Of a stretch of 43,872 nucleotides of DNA, positions 25,714 through 34,807 are shown one piece after another. Both the position numbers and the translations under genes were made by a program. The notes under the pieces are model-generated. The model saw nothing but the letters and a program-made list of their open reading frames with translations, was not told the origin of the DNA and did no database searches. Origin of the DNA: Thermoplasmata archaeon (lineage in GTDB: Archaea; Thermoplasmatota; Thermoplasmata; Lutacidiplasmatales; UBA184); NCBI GenBank assembly GCA_030037815.1, contig JASHPZ010000055.1:1-43872 (forward strand), written 5' to 3'. Every line of letters begins with the position of its first letter. Within the stretch, counting starts at the first letter, position 1.

Positions 25714-28644
25714 ATGGCGTCGATCTCCGGCCTCCTCCTCCTGCTGCTCGCCGTGGTGCTGATCGCCACCGCGGTCCTCGCGCTGCGCTACCGGCTTCCG
25801 TTCCGGATCGCGATGCGGAACGTGCGCCGCGGAAAGTGGCGGACGCTCCTGATCGTCTTCGGCCTCCTGGTCGGCACGACGATCATCTCGGGGAGCCTCG
25901 TCATCAACGACACGATCACGGCGGTGAACGTCCACTTCACCTACCAGGCGTTCGGCTACACGGACGAGGGCGTCTACAACGCCTCGGTCGCCCAGGGCGG
26001 CGCCCCCTACCGGTTCTTCCCAACGTCGGTCTACACCAACCTCTCGAGCGCGGCGGCGACGAATTCGCTGATCGCCGGCACGACCCCCGAGGTAATCGTC
26101 TCGGGGAGCGCGTTCGACCGCACTACGGGGGTCCCCGAGTCCGGGATCAACATCATCGGCGTGAACGCGAACGAGAGCGCGGCGCTCGGCCCGTTCACCT
26201 ACGACAACGGCTCGACCGTGCAGGGTCCCGCGCCCGGCGAGGTCCTGATCGACGACCAGCTCGCGTCCAACCTCGGGGCGAGCGCGGGCGACCACCTGGT
26301 CGTCTACGGCCGAACGTCGGCCGCGCTGACCGTCCAAGGGGTCGTGAAGGACGACGTGCGCGGCGGGTTCCTGTTCGGGAACAGCGCGTTCGTCACCCTC
26401 GCCACCGGGCAGTCGCTCTGGAACGCGACGGGCCAGATCAACTTCATCGCGGTCACGAACGTCGGGTCGCTCACCGGCGGGGTCGCGCACTCGGACGCGG
26501 TCGCGTCGTTCCTCAACGCCACCCTGGTGCGGATGGGCTCGCCGGCCGGCCTCGCGGCCTACCCGATCCTCCAGATGAACCTGAACGACGCGGTCCAGTC
26601 GGGGATGAGCGTCGCGACCCTCTTCCTCGTCTTCGGGCTCTTCTCGATCGTCGCGGGCGCCCTCCTGATCGCGGGGATCTTCATCAACCTCGCGGAGGAG
26701 CGCAAGGGCGAGATGGGGATGCTGCGGGCCGTCGGCCTGCGGCGTCGCTCGCTCGTCCTGATCTACTACTTCGAGGGGATCGTCTACGCGGCGGCGAGCG
26801 CGATCGCGGGTACGCTGCTCGGGGTCGCGGTCGGGTTCGTGCTGCTCGACCTGTACATCCACTCGACGAAGCTCTCCGCGTCGGTCGTCACCGCGTTCTA
26901 CGAGTCGTTCACGGTCACGCCGCAGAGCCTCATCCTCGCCTACGTCGCCGGGTTCCTCCTCACCATCGGGACGATCGCGGCATCGAGCGGCCGCGTGAGC
27001 CGGCTCAACATCGTCCGCGCGATCCGCTCGGTGCCGGAGCCGCCGCCCACGCTCCGCGCGTACACCTACTTCGCGTACCTGGGCGCCGTGCTCGCCGCGT
27101 TCGGCGTGCTGCTCTTCCTGCCCAACCGCGGGGGCACCGGGGACATCTCGGTCCCGCTCGCCGGGCTCGGCCTCGCGATCGTCGGCCTCGGCCTGGTCGC
27201 GACCCGGTTCGTGAAGAACCGGTACGCGTTCACGGCGGTCGGTCTCGCGCTCGTCGCGTGGGGCGGCACGGTCGACCTCCACCGCGCGGTCCTCGGTTCG
27301 AGCCACTCGGGGTCGATCTTCTCGATCTTCGTCGAAGGGATCGAGATCGTCCTCGGGGCCGTGCTCCTGTTCGTCTTCAACTCGGACCTCCTCACGTCGG
27401 CGATCGGTCGCCTGGGCGGAACGTCCGGGCGCCGCGGGTCCGTCGTCCGCATCGGCCTTGCGTACCCGCGCCGCCGCCCGACCCGGAGCGCCGTCAACTT
27501 CGCGATCTTCGCGATGGTCGTGTTCGTGGTCGTCCTGGTCGCCGCGTTCGGGTCCTCCGTCGCGGGCGCGCTCCAGAGCGAGATCACGACGCAGTCCGGC
27601 GGCTACACGTTCTTCGGCTACACGTCCCAACCGGTCCCGAACCTGCCGGCGCAGGTCGCGGGCAACGCGACGCTCGCCCCACAGTTCTCGAACGTCGTGC
27701 CGCTCACGGTGGGCGGCGTCCTCGTCCGGGTCGCCGGTTTCCCCGGGGGGTACGCCGACGACCTGTTCGCCGCGCCCCTGAACGCGTCCCCGTCCGAGAA
27801 CTTCTACACCACCAACCAGTACAACTTCACGTCGACCCTGAACGGGATGTCGACGGCCGACGTCTGGCACGCGCTCCAGACGAACCGGACGGTCGCGATC
27901 GCGGACGCCTCCTACGCACCGGGCCAGGTCAACTTCGGCGGCTCCGCGCACCCGACCCTGGCGCTCGGGCAGCGCGTGCCCCTCCAGAACCCCGCCACGC
28001 TCGGCGTGCTGAACGTCACGATCATCGGGTTCATGAGCCAGGAGTTCCTCCCCGGACTCTGGGTCAACCCGACCGCGGCCGGGTCGGTCGGCTACGCGAA
28101 CACCTCGGGATTCCTGTTACGCATCGCGCCGGGCGCCTCGTCGGCGACCGCGTCCCAGGACCTCAAGCGGGCGTTCTTCCCGGACGGCCTCCTCCTCTAC
28201 GACTTCGCGCAGCTCCTCCAGACGTCGATCCAGGACATCGAGAGCTCGGTCGGCCTGCTCGAGGTGTTCGTCGCCCTCGGGCTCGCGGTCGGGATCGCCG
28301 GCATGGGGATCGTGGCGCTCCGTGCGGTGACCGAGCGACGGGTCCAGATCGGCATGCTCCGCGCCCAAGGATTCACCCGTCGGATGATCCTCGGCGCGTT
28401 CCTGATCGAGTACAGCTACGTCGCGCTCCTCGGGATCCTGGTCGGCACCGGCCTCGCGATCTGGCTCTACTACAACGCCGTGAACTCGGGCGGCGTCTCG
28501 GGACTCGGCGTGTTCGCGGTCCCGACCGTGACGATCCTTGGGATCACGACGGTCGCCTACGCGCTGACGATGGCCGCGATCCTCGGTCCGTCGTGGAAGG
28601 CGGCGAACCTCGCGCCGGCCGACGCGGTGCGGTACACCGAGTGA
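25714..28644 (+). CDS. FtsX/MacB-like ABC transporter permease with large extracytoplasmic domains
   Basis: 976 aa; IAMRNVRRGKWRTLLIVFGLLVGTTIISGSLV; GEMGMLRAVGLRRR and VQIGMLRAQGFTRRMILGAFLIEY repeats; 12 bp downstream of the ATPase stop. Confidence 0.92.
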   Translation: MASISGLLLLLLAVVLIATAVLALRYRLPFRIAMRNVRRGKWRTLLIVFGLLVGTTIISGSLVINDTITAVNVHFTYQAFGYTDEGVYNASVAQGGAPYRFFPTSVYTNLSSAAATNSLIAGTTPEVIVSGSAFDRTTGVPESGINIIGVNANESAALGPFTYDNGSTVQGPAPGEVLIDDQLASNLGASAGDHLVVYGRTSAALTVQGVVKDDVRGGFLFGNSAFVTLATGQSLWNATGQINFIAVTNVGSLTGGVAHSDAVASFLNATLVRMGSPAGLAAYPILQMNLNDAVQSGMSVATLFLVFGLFSIVAGALLIAGIFINLAEERKGEMGMLRAVGLRRRSLVLIYYFEGIVYAAASAIAGTLLGVAVGFVLLDLYIHSTKLSASVVTAFYESFTVTPQSLILAYVAGFLLTIGTIAASSGRVSRLNIVRAIRSVPEPPPTLRAYTYFAYLGAVLAAFGVLLFLPNRGGTGDISVPLAGLGLAIVGLGLVATRFVKNRYAFTAVGLALVAWGGTVDLHRAVLGSSHSGSIFSIFVEGIEIVLGAVLLFVFNSDLLTSAIGRLGGTSGRRGSVVRIGLAYPRRRPTRSAVNFAIFAMVVFVVVLVAAFGSSVAGALQSEITTQSGGYTFFGYTSQPVPNLPAQVAGNATLAPQFSNVVPLTVGGVLVRVAGFPGGYADDLFAAPLNASPSENFYTTNQYNFTSTLNGMSTADVWHALQTNRTVAIADASYAPGQVNFGGSAHPTLALGQRVPLQNPATLGVLNVTIIGFMSQEFLPGLWVNPTAAGSVGYANTSGFLLRIAPGASSATASQDLKRAFFPDGLLLYDFAQLLQTSIQDIESSVGLLEVFVALGLAVGIAGMGIVALRAVTERRVQIGMLRAQGFTRRMILGAFLIEYSYVALLGILVGTGLAIWLYYNAVNSGGVSGLGVFAVPTVTILGITTVAYALTMAAILGPSWKAANLAPADAVRYTE

Positions 28645-28656
28645 GGCCGGCCCGGG

Positions 28657-29895
28657 CTACGACGGGACGGTCGGCGCCGGGTCGGGCGCCGCGGCCGGGG
28701 CCGTCGGGGGCGCGCCGAACGTGCCGGCGAGGCGCCGCACGAAGTACGCCCCCGCGAGCGTGGTCGCGAGGCTCATCAGGAGCACCTCGCCGAGCATCGT
28801 CTGGTCGAACACGCCGAGCGACAGCCCGATCGAGCCGACGATGAGGCCGATCTCGCCGCGCGGGACCATGCCGACCGCGACCGCGCCGGACGCCGGGGAC
28901 GGACCGAGCCGGAGCCGGGCGAACGGGTAGACGCCGAGGACCTTCCCCGCGGCCGCGAGGGTCGCCAGGAGGAGGCCGAGGCCGACCAGCGCGAGGTTCG
29001 TGAGCTCCCCGACGTCGAACTGGGCGCCCGTGACGACGAAGAACAGCGCGCCGAACACGAGAAGGAGCACCTCCGTGATCTCGCGCGTGCGGTCGGCGGC
29101 GATGCTCTCCGCGATCGCGAGCCCCGCGATGAACGCCCCGATCACGGCCGAGAAGCCGAGGGCGATCACGATCGCCACCAGGACGAACAGGATGAGGAAC
29201 GGCATGCCGCGGAGCTCGCGGACCCGCGGCACCTTGAGCACGCGCGGGATGACCACGACCGAGGCGAGGAGGAGCACCACCCACGCGACCACGGACTCCG
29301 CGACGGAGCCGGTCACGGAGATCACGTCGAACTGGCCGCCGACGATCGTCAGGACGACCGAGAGGAGGATCAGCGCGACCACGTCGTCCAGCGCGGCGAC
29401 GTTCATCAGGAACTGCCCCGCGTCGGTCTTCGCGATCCGCTCCCGCTGCGTCACGGACGCGACCACGGCGGAGCTCGTTGCGGCGGCGGCGACCCCGAGG
29501 AGGAGCGCGGCGTCCAGGTCGTAGATCCGGGAGAAGAGGAACGCCACGACCGCGAACGGGAGCACGTCGCCGGCGATCGCGGCCCCGACCGCCGGCCACC
29601 CCGCCCGGCGCAGTCCCTGGAAGCCGCCGCCGAGCCCGGCGGCGAACAGGAGGAGGATGACGGAGAAGTCGGCGAACAGGAGGAGGTACGGCGAGATGCC
29701 GAAGAGCGGGACGCCGAGGAGCGCGTTGAGGAGCCCGCCGAGCGCGAACCCCGAGAGCGCCATCCCGAGGACGAGGTCGGCGACGATGTCCGGGAGCCCG
29801 ACCTTCTCCGCGAACGAGTGGACGAGCTCCGCGAACGCGAGGAAGACGAACACCTCGACGAGCGCGTAGTACGCGTCGCTCGGGAGAACGGCCAC
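28657..29895 (-). CDS. Cation:proton antiporter (CPA2/KefB-like membrane domain)
   Basis: KVGLPDIVADLVLGMALSGFALGG..LLFAAGLGGGFQGLR..ATSSAVVASVTQ..VAALDDVVALILLS..GAFIAGLAIAES..GMVPRGEIGLIV. Confidence 0.92.
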   Translation of the reverse strand: MAVLPSDAYYALVEVFVFLAFAELVHSFAEKVGLPDIVADLVLGMALSGFALGGLLNALLGVPLFGISPYLLLFADFSVILLLFAAGLGGGFQGLRRAGWPAVGAAIAGDVLPFAVVAFLFSRIYDLDAALLLGVAAAATSSAVVASVTQRERIAKTDAGQFLMNVAALDDVVALILLSVVLTIVGGQFDVISVTGSVAESVVAWVVLLLASVVVIPRVLKVPRVRELRGMPFLILFVLVAIVIALGFSAVIGAFIAGLAIAESIAADRTREITEVLLLVFGALFFVVTGAQFDVGELTNLALVGLGLLLATLAAAGKVLGVYPFARLRLGPSPASGAVAVGMVPRGEIGLIVGSIGLSLGVFDQTMLGEVLLMSLATTLAGAYFVRRLAGTFGAPPTAPAAAPDPAPTVPS

Positions 29896-29946
29896 GCGAA
29901 AACGACCGCTCGACCGGAACTTAAACGGCGGGGGCGGACGGGGCGA

Positions 29947-31002
29947 CTATCGGCCCTGGTCGATCCCGTACCACTGGCGGAACCGCTTCGTGTTCGCCAC
30001 CGTCCCGATCAGGATCAGCGCGTCGCCGGGGGCGAGCGGGACGTTCGTCTCGGGGTTGACGTTCGCGAGGTACTCCCCCGTTCCGTTCGGATGGGCGTAG
30101 CCGATCAAGAGGCAGCCGCTCGAGGCCCGGACCATCCGCTCCGCCTCGCCGAACGTCTGGCGCGAGATCGGGGTCCGGTCCGTGACGCGGTACTCCTGCA
30201 CGTCCGCCCGGAGGTCGCCCTGCGTGAGGTCGTCCAACGCGTCCGCGACGTCCGGCTCGAACGCGGCGCTCGCGCACAGCCGTCCGCCCATGTCCGCCGG
30301 GCTCGCGACGAACGTCACGCCGGCGGCGCGGAGGGTGTCGCGCAGTTCGGGGCGCGACATCGAGACCACCACGCGCACGTGGGGGGCGAGCGTGCGGACG
30401 TTCAGCGAGGCGATCATGTTGGTCGCGTCGTCGGCGGTGCAGACGATCACGCTGTGGGCACCCGCGACGTTCGCGCGGGCGAGGATGTCGCGCTCGGCCG
30501 GGGCGCCGTACGTCACGTAGAGGGCCCGCTCGTGCGCGAGCGCCTTCACGTTCGGGACCTCCTCCGCGGTCTCGCAGACGACCGCGACCGTCTGGTCTTG
30601 GCCGAGGAGCTCTCGGACCGCGGCGCGGCCGACCGCCGAGTAGCCGAGGACGACGACGTGGTCCTTCATGTCGGTCCCGAGGAGCCCGAGGGAGCGCTTC
30701 TGCTGTTCCGTGGTGACGGTGGACGTGATCACGCTGATCAGGTACCCCAGCAGGAAGATCTGGATGAACATGGCGGACATCGCGACCAGGCGGGCGTCGG
30801 TCGTCCCCGGCAATACGTCGCCGTAGCCGACGGTCGAGAGGGTCGTGATCGCCCAGTAGAACGACGTGAAGAGCGTGTAGTTCGGCGCCTCGAAGAAGTA
30901 GAACAGGACCGCCGACGCGACGTAGACGGCGCCGAACAGCGCGAGGAACGGCCAGATGCGGCCCGCGACCTCCCGCGCGTAGCGGGCGCGCAAGCCGGCC
31001 AT
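29947..31002 (-). CDS. Potassium channel with TrkA-N/TrkA-C (RCK) domain, MthK-like
   Basis: TTLSTVGYGDVLPGTTDARL (selectivity filter), HVVVLGYSAVGRAAVREL (Rossmann), C-term TrkA-C-like region. Confidence 0.92.
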   Translation of the reverse strand: MAGLRARYAREVAGRIWPFLALFGAVYVASAVLFYFFEAPNYTLFTSFYWAITTLSTVGYGDVLPGTTDARLVAMSAMFIQIFLLGYLISVITSTVTTEQQKRSLGLLGTDMKDHVVVLGYSAVGRAAVRELLGQDQTVAVVCETAEEVPNVKALAHERALYVTYGAPAERDILARANVAGAHSVIVCTADDATNMIASLNVRTLAPHVRVVVSMSRPELRDTLRAAGVTFVASPADMGGRLCASAAFEPDVADALDDLTQGDLRADVQEYRVTDRTPISRQTFGEAERMVRASSGCLLIGYAHPNGTGEYLANVNPETNVPLAPGDALILIGTVANTKRFRQWYGIDQGR

Positions 31003-31169
31003 CGACCGGCGCGCACCCGGTCACGGTCCTTAGCGTTGCGCCCTCGCGTCCGGACGACGCGGAGACCGGCGGACATCGAGGGGCCCGACGGACTCCGCCA
31101 GCGGGCGAGGCGAGGAGCCGGTGCGGGAGTCCGGTCGCCGTCGTGCGGGTCGCGCCCCCGTGGCAAACC

Positions 31170-31177
31170 GTTAATAC
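31170..31177 (+). promoter_or_regulatory. Putative TATA box for rpoK
   Basis: gttaatac, about 30 bp upstream of ATG 31202. Confidence 0.5.
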
Positions 31178-31201
31178 AGGGACTTGGTGGTCGCGCGCCC
31201 C

Positions 31202-31456
31202 ATGGCCGCGGCGACCCCGACGGCCCGAGGGAGTGGGATCGTGACCCCCCGTCCGTCATCCCGAGCTTCCCCGGCCGAACCGTACACCCGCTTCGAGCGC
31301 GCCCGGATCCTCGGCGCGCGCGCGCTGCAGGTCTCGCTGGGGGCGCCGATCCTGATCGACATCCCCGCGGGGCTGGTCGATCCGGTCGAGATCGCGGAGC
31401 GGGAGTTCGCGGCGAACCGGATCCCGATCACGGTGCGGCGCGGCACCGCCGAGTAG
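31202..31456 (+). CDS. rpoK: DNA-directed RNA polymerase subunit K (Rpo6)
   Basis: [52 protein letters not shown] 31202 fits the TATA spacing better than the ORF start at 31184. Confidence 0.92.
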   Translation: MAAATPTARGSGIVTPRPSSRASPAEPYTRFERARILGARALQVSLGAPILIDIPAGLVDPVEIAEREFAANRIPITVRRGTAE

Positions 31457-31466
31457 ACCCGGCGGC

Positions 31467-32255
31467 CTACACGCCGGCCTGGTCGAGCGCCCGGGCGCAG
31501 GCGCACTCCGGAGCCTCGAGCAGCGACGGCAACATCCGGGCGAGCACCCGGGCCATGCCGTCGACGTTCTTTCGCATGGTCGCGAGAATCTCGTGCGTGT
31601 CGACCGGCCGGTCCGCCCAGACGTCGAAATCGGTGACCATCGCGAGTGCGACATAGCAGAGCGCCCGCTCGCGCGCGAGCGTCACCTCCGGGACGAGCGT
31701 CATCCCGATGATGTCGGCGAAGGTGCGGAAGAAGGCGGACTCGGCGCGCGTGCTGAACCGCGGCCCCTCGACGCAGACGTACGTCTTCCCTCCGGCGAAG
31801 GCGATCCCCTCCGCGGTCCCGGCGGCGTTCGCCCGGCGGGTGAGGTCCGGACAGAACGGGTCCGCGAGCGACACGTGGTAGACGCGCCCGCCGTCGAAGA
31901 ACGTGGTCGGCCGCTGCTTCGTGAAGTCGACGAACTGGCTCGGCAGGACGAAGGTGCCCGGCGGCAACTCCTCGCGGAGAGAGCCGACCGAGCTGACCGT
32001 CACGAGGCGCCGCGCCCCGAGCGACGCGAGCGCGTCGACGTTCGCCCGGTAGTTGACCCGGTGCGGGGGAATCGTGTGGCCGGGGCCGTGGCGGGGCAGG
32101 AACAGGACCCGCACGCCGCCGACCTCTCCCTCCTCGATCGGACCCGACGGAGGTCCCCACGGCGTCGCGACGCGATGGGTCCGGCGCGCGCCGCCTTCGA
32201 AGATCCCGGTGACGCCCGAGCCTCCGATCACCCCGACCGCGGGAGACTCGGTCAC
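31467..32255 (-). CDS. mtnP: S-methyl-5'-thioadenosine/thioinosine phosphorylase
   Basis: VGVIGGSGV..GVRVLFLPRHGPGHTIPPHRVNYRANVDALASLGARRLVTVSSVGSLREELPPGTFVLPSQFVDFTKQRPTTFFDG..MVTDFDVW. Confidence 0.92.
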   Translation of the reverse strand: MTESPAVGVIGGSGVTGIFEGGARRTHRVATPWGPPSGPIEEGEVGGVRVLFLPRHGPGHTIPPHRVNYRANVDALASLGARRLVTVSSVGSLREELPPGTFVLPSQFVDFTKQRPTTFFDGGRVYHVSLADPFCPDLTRRANAAGTAEGIAFAGGKTYVCVEGPRFSTRAESAFFRTFADIIGMTLVPEVTLARERALCYVALAMVTDFDVWADRPVDTHEILATMRKNVDGMARVLARMLPSLLEAPECACARALDQAGV

Positions 32256-32905
32256 GGGCGCACTGCCCCCCCGCCGTCCGACCGGGCGCGGGCGAGGAAC
32301 CGGGCCATGACGACTTCGCCGCGCGTCCGCTCGAGCAGCGCCCGCGCGGTATCCTGCTTCGGCTTCAGCTGCACGATCGCCCGCGTCGTGTCGAACCGGA
32401 GGAGCGAGTGCGTGAGCGTCTCCATCAGCGTCAGGCCGGCCGCGGCGCCCCCGAGGTCGTCCCGTCCGAGGCGGTCCAGCACGAGGCGGCGCACTTCCCC
32501 GATGACGTCGCCCAGTCCGAGGAGGTACGGCTCCGGGTCGACGCCGAGGTCGGCGGGGCCGGGCAGCGGTCGACTCCGCAGGATCGCGTCGAGCAGCGAC
32601 GCCTCCACGCCCTCCTGCAGCGCGTCCGTCACGAGCCCTTCGTCGCCGCGTCCGTCGCGACGCACGAGGTCCGCCAGCTCGGCGAGCTCCCGACGCACCT
32701 CGTCGACGCCGGTCGACGCGGGGCCGGCGGCGTGCAGGTGCGTCATGGTCGACTGGGCGCGGCGCCGGAGCCGGCGGGCCCTCTGCGCCAACTCCTCGCG
32801 GCGGCCCTCACGCTGCCGCAGGTGCTCCTCGATCGCGGCGAGGGTGGATTCGGGCAGTCCGCCCGAGCCCGCGGGGTCAGCGGAAGAGGGTGAACCGCTG
32901 GTCAT
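32252..32905 (-). CDS. Translin-family protein
   Basis: PEPYLLGLGDVIGEVRRLVLDRLGRDD..LMETLTHSLLRFDTTRAIVQLKPKQDTARALLERTRGEVVMARF; 4-bp overlap with mtnP start. Confidence 0.82.
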   Translation of the reverse strand: MTSGSPSSADPAGSGGLPESTLAAIEEHLRQREGRREELAQRARRLRRRAQSTMTHLHAAGPASTGVDEVRRELAELADLVRRDGRGDEGLVTDALQEGVEASLLDAILRSRPLPGPADLGVDPEPYLLGLGDVIGEVRRLVLDRLGRDDLGGAAAGLTLMETLTHSLLRFDTTRAIVQLKPKQDTARALLERTRGEVVMARFLARARSDGGGAVRP

Positions 32906-33161
32906 CGGCTCCTCCGTCCAGGATCCCGAGGCGGACTCCGGCGTCCAGCCAGCCGTGCGCGTAGCTGACGGCGGCGAGCGCGCGGTCCCGGTCCCCCTGC
33001 GCCGCGAAATGCTCCGCGTCGGCGAGGTACGCGCGGGCCATCGCGAGGAAATCGTCGGTCGCGCCCCGAAGGAACGACCGCTCGGGCGCGCCGGGCCGGA
33101 CGCGGTCGAGCGCCTCGTGCGTCAGCCGGAGGTACCGGTCCAGAAGGTTCGGCGCGCTCAT
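32877..33161 (-). CDS. DUF357-like helical protein
   Basis: 94 aa: RYLRLTHEALDRV..FLAMARAYLADAEHFAAQGDRDRALAAVSYAHGWLDAGVRLGIL; typical DUF357 pattern (A..Y..DA.HF...GD...ALAA..YA.GWLDAG). Confidence 0.8.
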   Translation of the reverse strand: MSAPNLLDRYLRLTHEALDRVRPGAPERSFLRGATDDFLAMARAYLADAEHFAAQGDRDRALAAVSYAHGWLDAGVRLGILDGGADDQRFTLFR

Positions 33162-33178
33162 CGGCCCGCGGCTCGGCC

Positions 33179-33826
33179 TCAGCCCTTCGGGACCTTCTCC
33201 CAGTCCTTCAGGAACTGGGCGAGGCCTGAGTCGGTCAGGGGGTGACGCGCCAGCTTCTCCATCGTCGCGTACGGCATCGTCGCGATGTCGGCGCCGATCT
33301 TGGCGGCCTCGAGGACATGCACCGGGTGGCGGACGCTCGCCACGAGGACCTTGGTCGTGAACGAATAGTTCCGGTAGATCTGCACGATGTCGCGGATCAG
33401 GTCCATCCCGACCTGGCTCTGGTCGTCGAGCCGGCCGATGAACGGGCTGACGTACGCCGCGCCGACCTTCGCGGCGAGCAGCGCCTGGTTCGCGCTGAAC
33501 ACGAGCGTCATGTTGACGCGCGTCCCCTCGTGGGCGAGCGTCTTGGTGGCGCGGAGCCCCGCCGGGGTCATCGGGACCTTGACGTAGATCGACGGGTGGA
33601 TCGTGCGGAGGTGGCGACCCTCCTTCAGCATCCCTTCCGTGTCGGTCGCGACGACCTCGGCCGAGACGGAGGGCACGCCGAGGGCGCAGATCTCGCGCAG
33701 CACGTCCTCGAACTTCCGGCCCTCCTTCGCGACCAGGGTCGGGTTCGTGGTGACCCCGTCGAGGATCCCCATCTCCCACATCGTCCGGATCTCGGCGACG
33801 CTTGCGGTGTCGAGGAACAGCTGCAT
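33179..33826 (-). CDS. Transaldolase / fructose-6-phosphate aldolase family
   Basis: [69 protein letters not shown]. Confidence 0.95.
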   Translation of the reverse strand: MQLFLDTASVAEIRTMWEMGILDGVTTNPTLVAKEGRKFEDVLREICALGVPSVSAEVVATDTEGMLKEGRHLRTIHPSIYVKVPMTPAGLRATKTLAHEGTRVNMTLVFSANQALLAAKVGAAYVSPFIGRLDDQSQVGMDLIRDIVQIYRNYSFTTKVLVASVRHPVHVLEAAKIGADIATMPYATMEKLARHPLTDSGLAQFLKDWEKVPKG

Positions 33827-33853
33827 CCGACCGACCTCCCGAGGGTCTCCGCC

Positions 33854-34807
33854 CTACTGAACCTTGCCCCGGAGCTTGAGGAGCTCCCACGCCTCGTCCC
33901 GGATCCGTTCCTTCGACATCCCGTACCGGTCGAGGAGTGCCCACGGCTCGCCGGACTCCCCGAAGACGTCGGGGACGCCGACCCGGCGGACCGGGACGGG
34001 ATAGTTCTCCGCGGTCGCCGCGGCGACCATCGCCCCGACGCCCGTCGTCACGGAGTGCTCCTCGAGCACGAGGATCGCCCCGGTCTCGCGGGCGGCACGG
34101 ACGACCGCCGGCACGTCGAACGGCTTCACCGACGCGAGGTCGAGCACCCGCGTCTGCACGCCGACCTGCGCGAGCTCCTCCGCCACCTCGAGCGCCCGCG
34201 GGACGAGCGCCCCGACCGCGACGATCGTGAGGTCGGTCCCCGCCCGCAGTTCGCCCGCGACGCCGATGCGGAACGACCCGTCCGTCACCGTCGGCAGGTT
34301 CTCGCGCGTCAGGCGGACGTACGCCGGCCCGTCGCGCTCGGCAACCTCGAGCACCGCCGCACGGGTGGTGGGGGCGTCCGACGGGACGATCACCGTCATC
34401 CCCGGGAGGCCGCGCATCAGGCCGATGTCCTCGATCATCTGATGCGTGCCGCCGTCCCCACCGACCAAGAGTCCCCCGTGGGTCGCGACGATCTTCACGT
34501 TCGCGCGGTTGTAGCAGACGGACTGGCGGACGAAGTTGTACGCCTGCCCGGCGGCGAACACCGCGAACGTGCTCGCGAACACCGTCCGGCCGCCGAGGGC
34601 GAGGCCCGCGGCCATCGAGACCATCGTCGGTTCCATCACCCCGACGTTGAAGAAACGGTCCGGGTACTTCTGGCCGAACAGTACGGTTCGAGTCGACCCC
34701 GAGAGGTCGGCGTCCAGGACGACCAGGCGCGGGTCACGGCCGCCGAGCTCGAGGAGCGTCTTCCCGTACGCATCCCGCAGGCTCTCGGGCTTGCCGAGCG
34801 GGGTCAT
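33854..34807 (-). CDS. Transketolase, C-terminal subunit
   Basis: SLRDAYGKTLLELGGRDPRLVVLDADLSGSTRTVLFGQKYPDRFFNVGVMEPTMVSMAAGLALGG..; ATG 34807, 4-bp overlap with N-terminal subunit. Confidence 0.95.
   Translation of the reverse strand: MTPLGKPESLRDAYGKTLLELGGRDPRLVVLDADLSGSTRTVLFGQKYPDRFFNVGVMEPTMVSMAAGLALGGRTVFASTFAVFAAGQAYNFVRQSVCYNRANVKIVATHGGLLVGGDGGTHQMIEDIGLMRGLPGMTVIVPSDAPTTRAAVLEVAERDGPAYVRLTRENLPTVTDGSFRIGVAGELRAGTDLTIVAVGALVPRALEVAEELAQVGVQTRVLDLASVKPFDVPAVVRAARETGAILVLEEHSVTTGVGAMVAAATAENYPVPVRRVGVPDVFGESGEPWALLDRYGMSKERIRDEAWELLKLRGKVQ

Noticed and set aside
24955-27951. 998-aa minus-strand ORF and the 1108-aa plus-strand ORF at 25518..28844
   Set aside because: Both overlay the well-supported ABC ATPase/permease genes and have biased charged/RG-rich translations.
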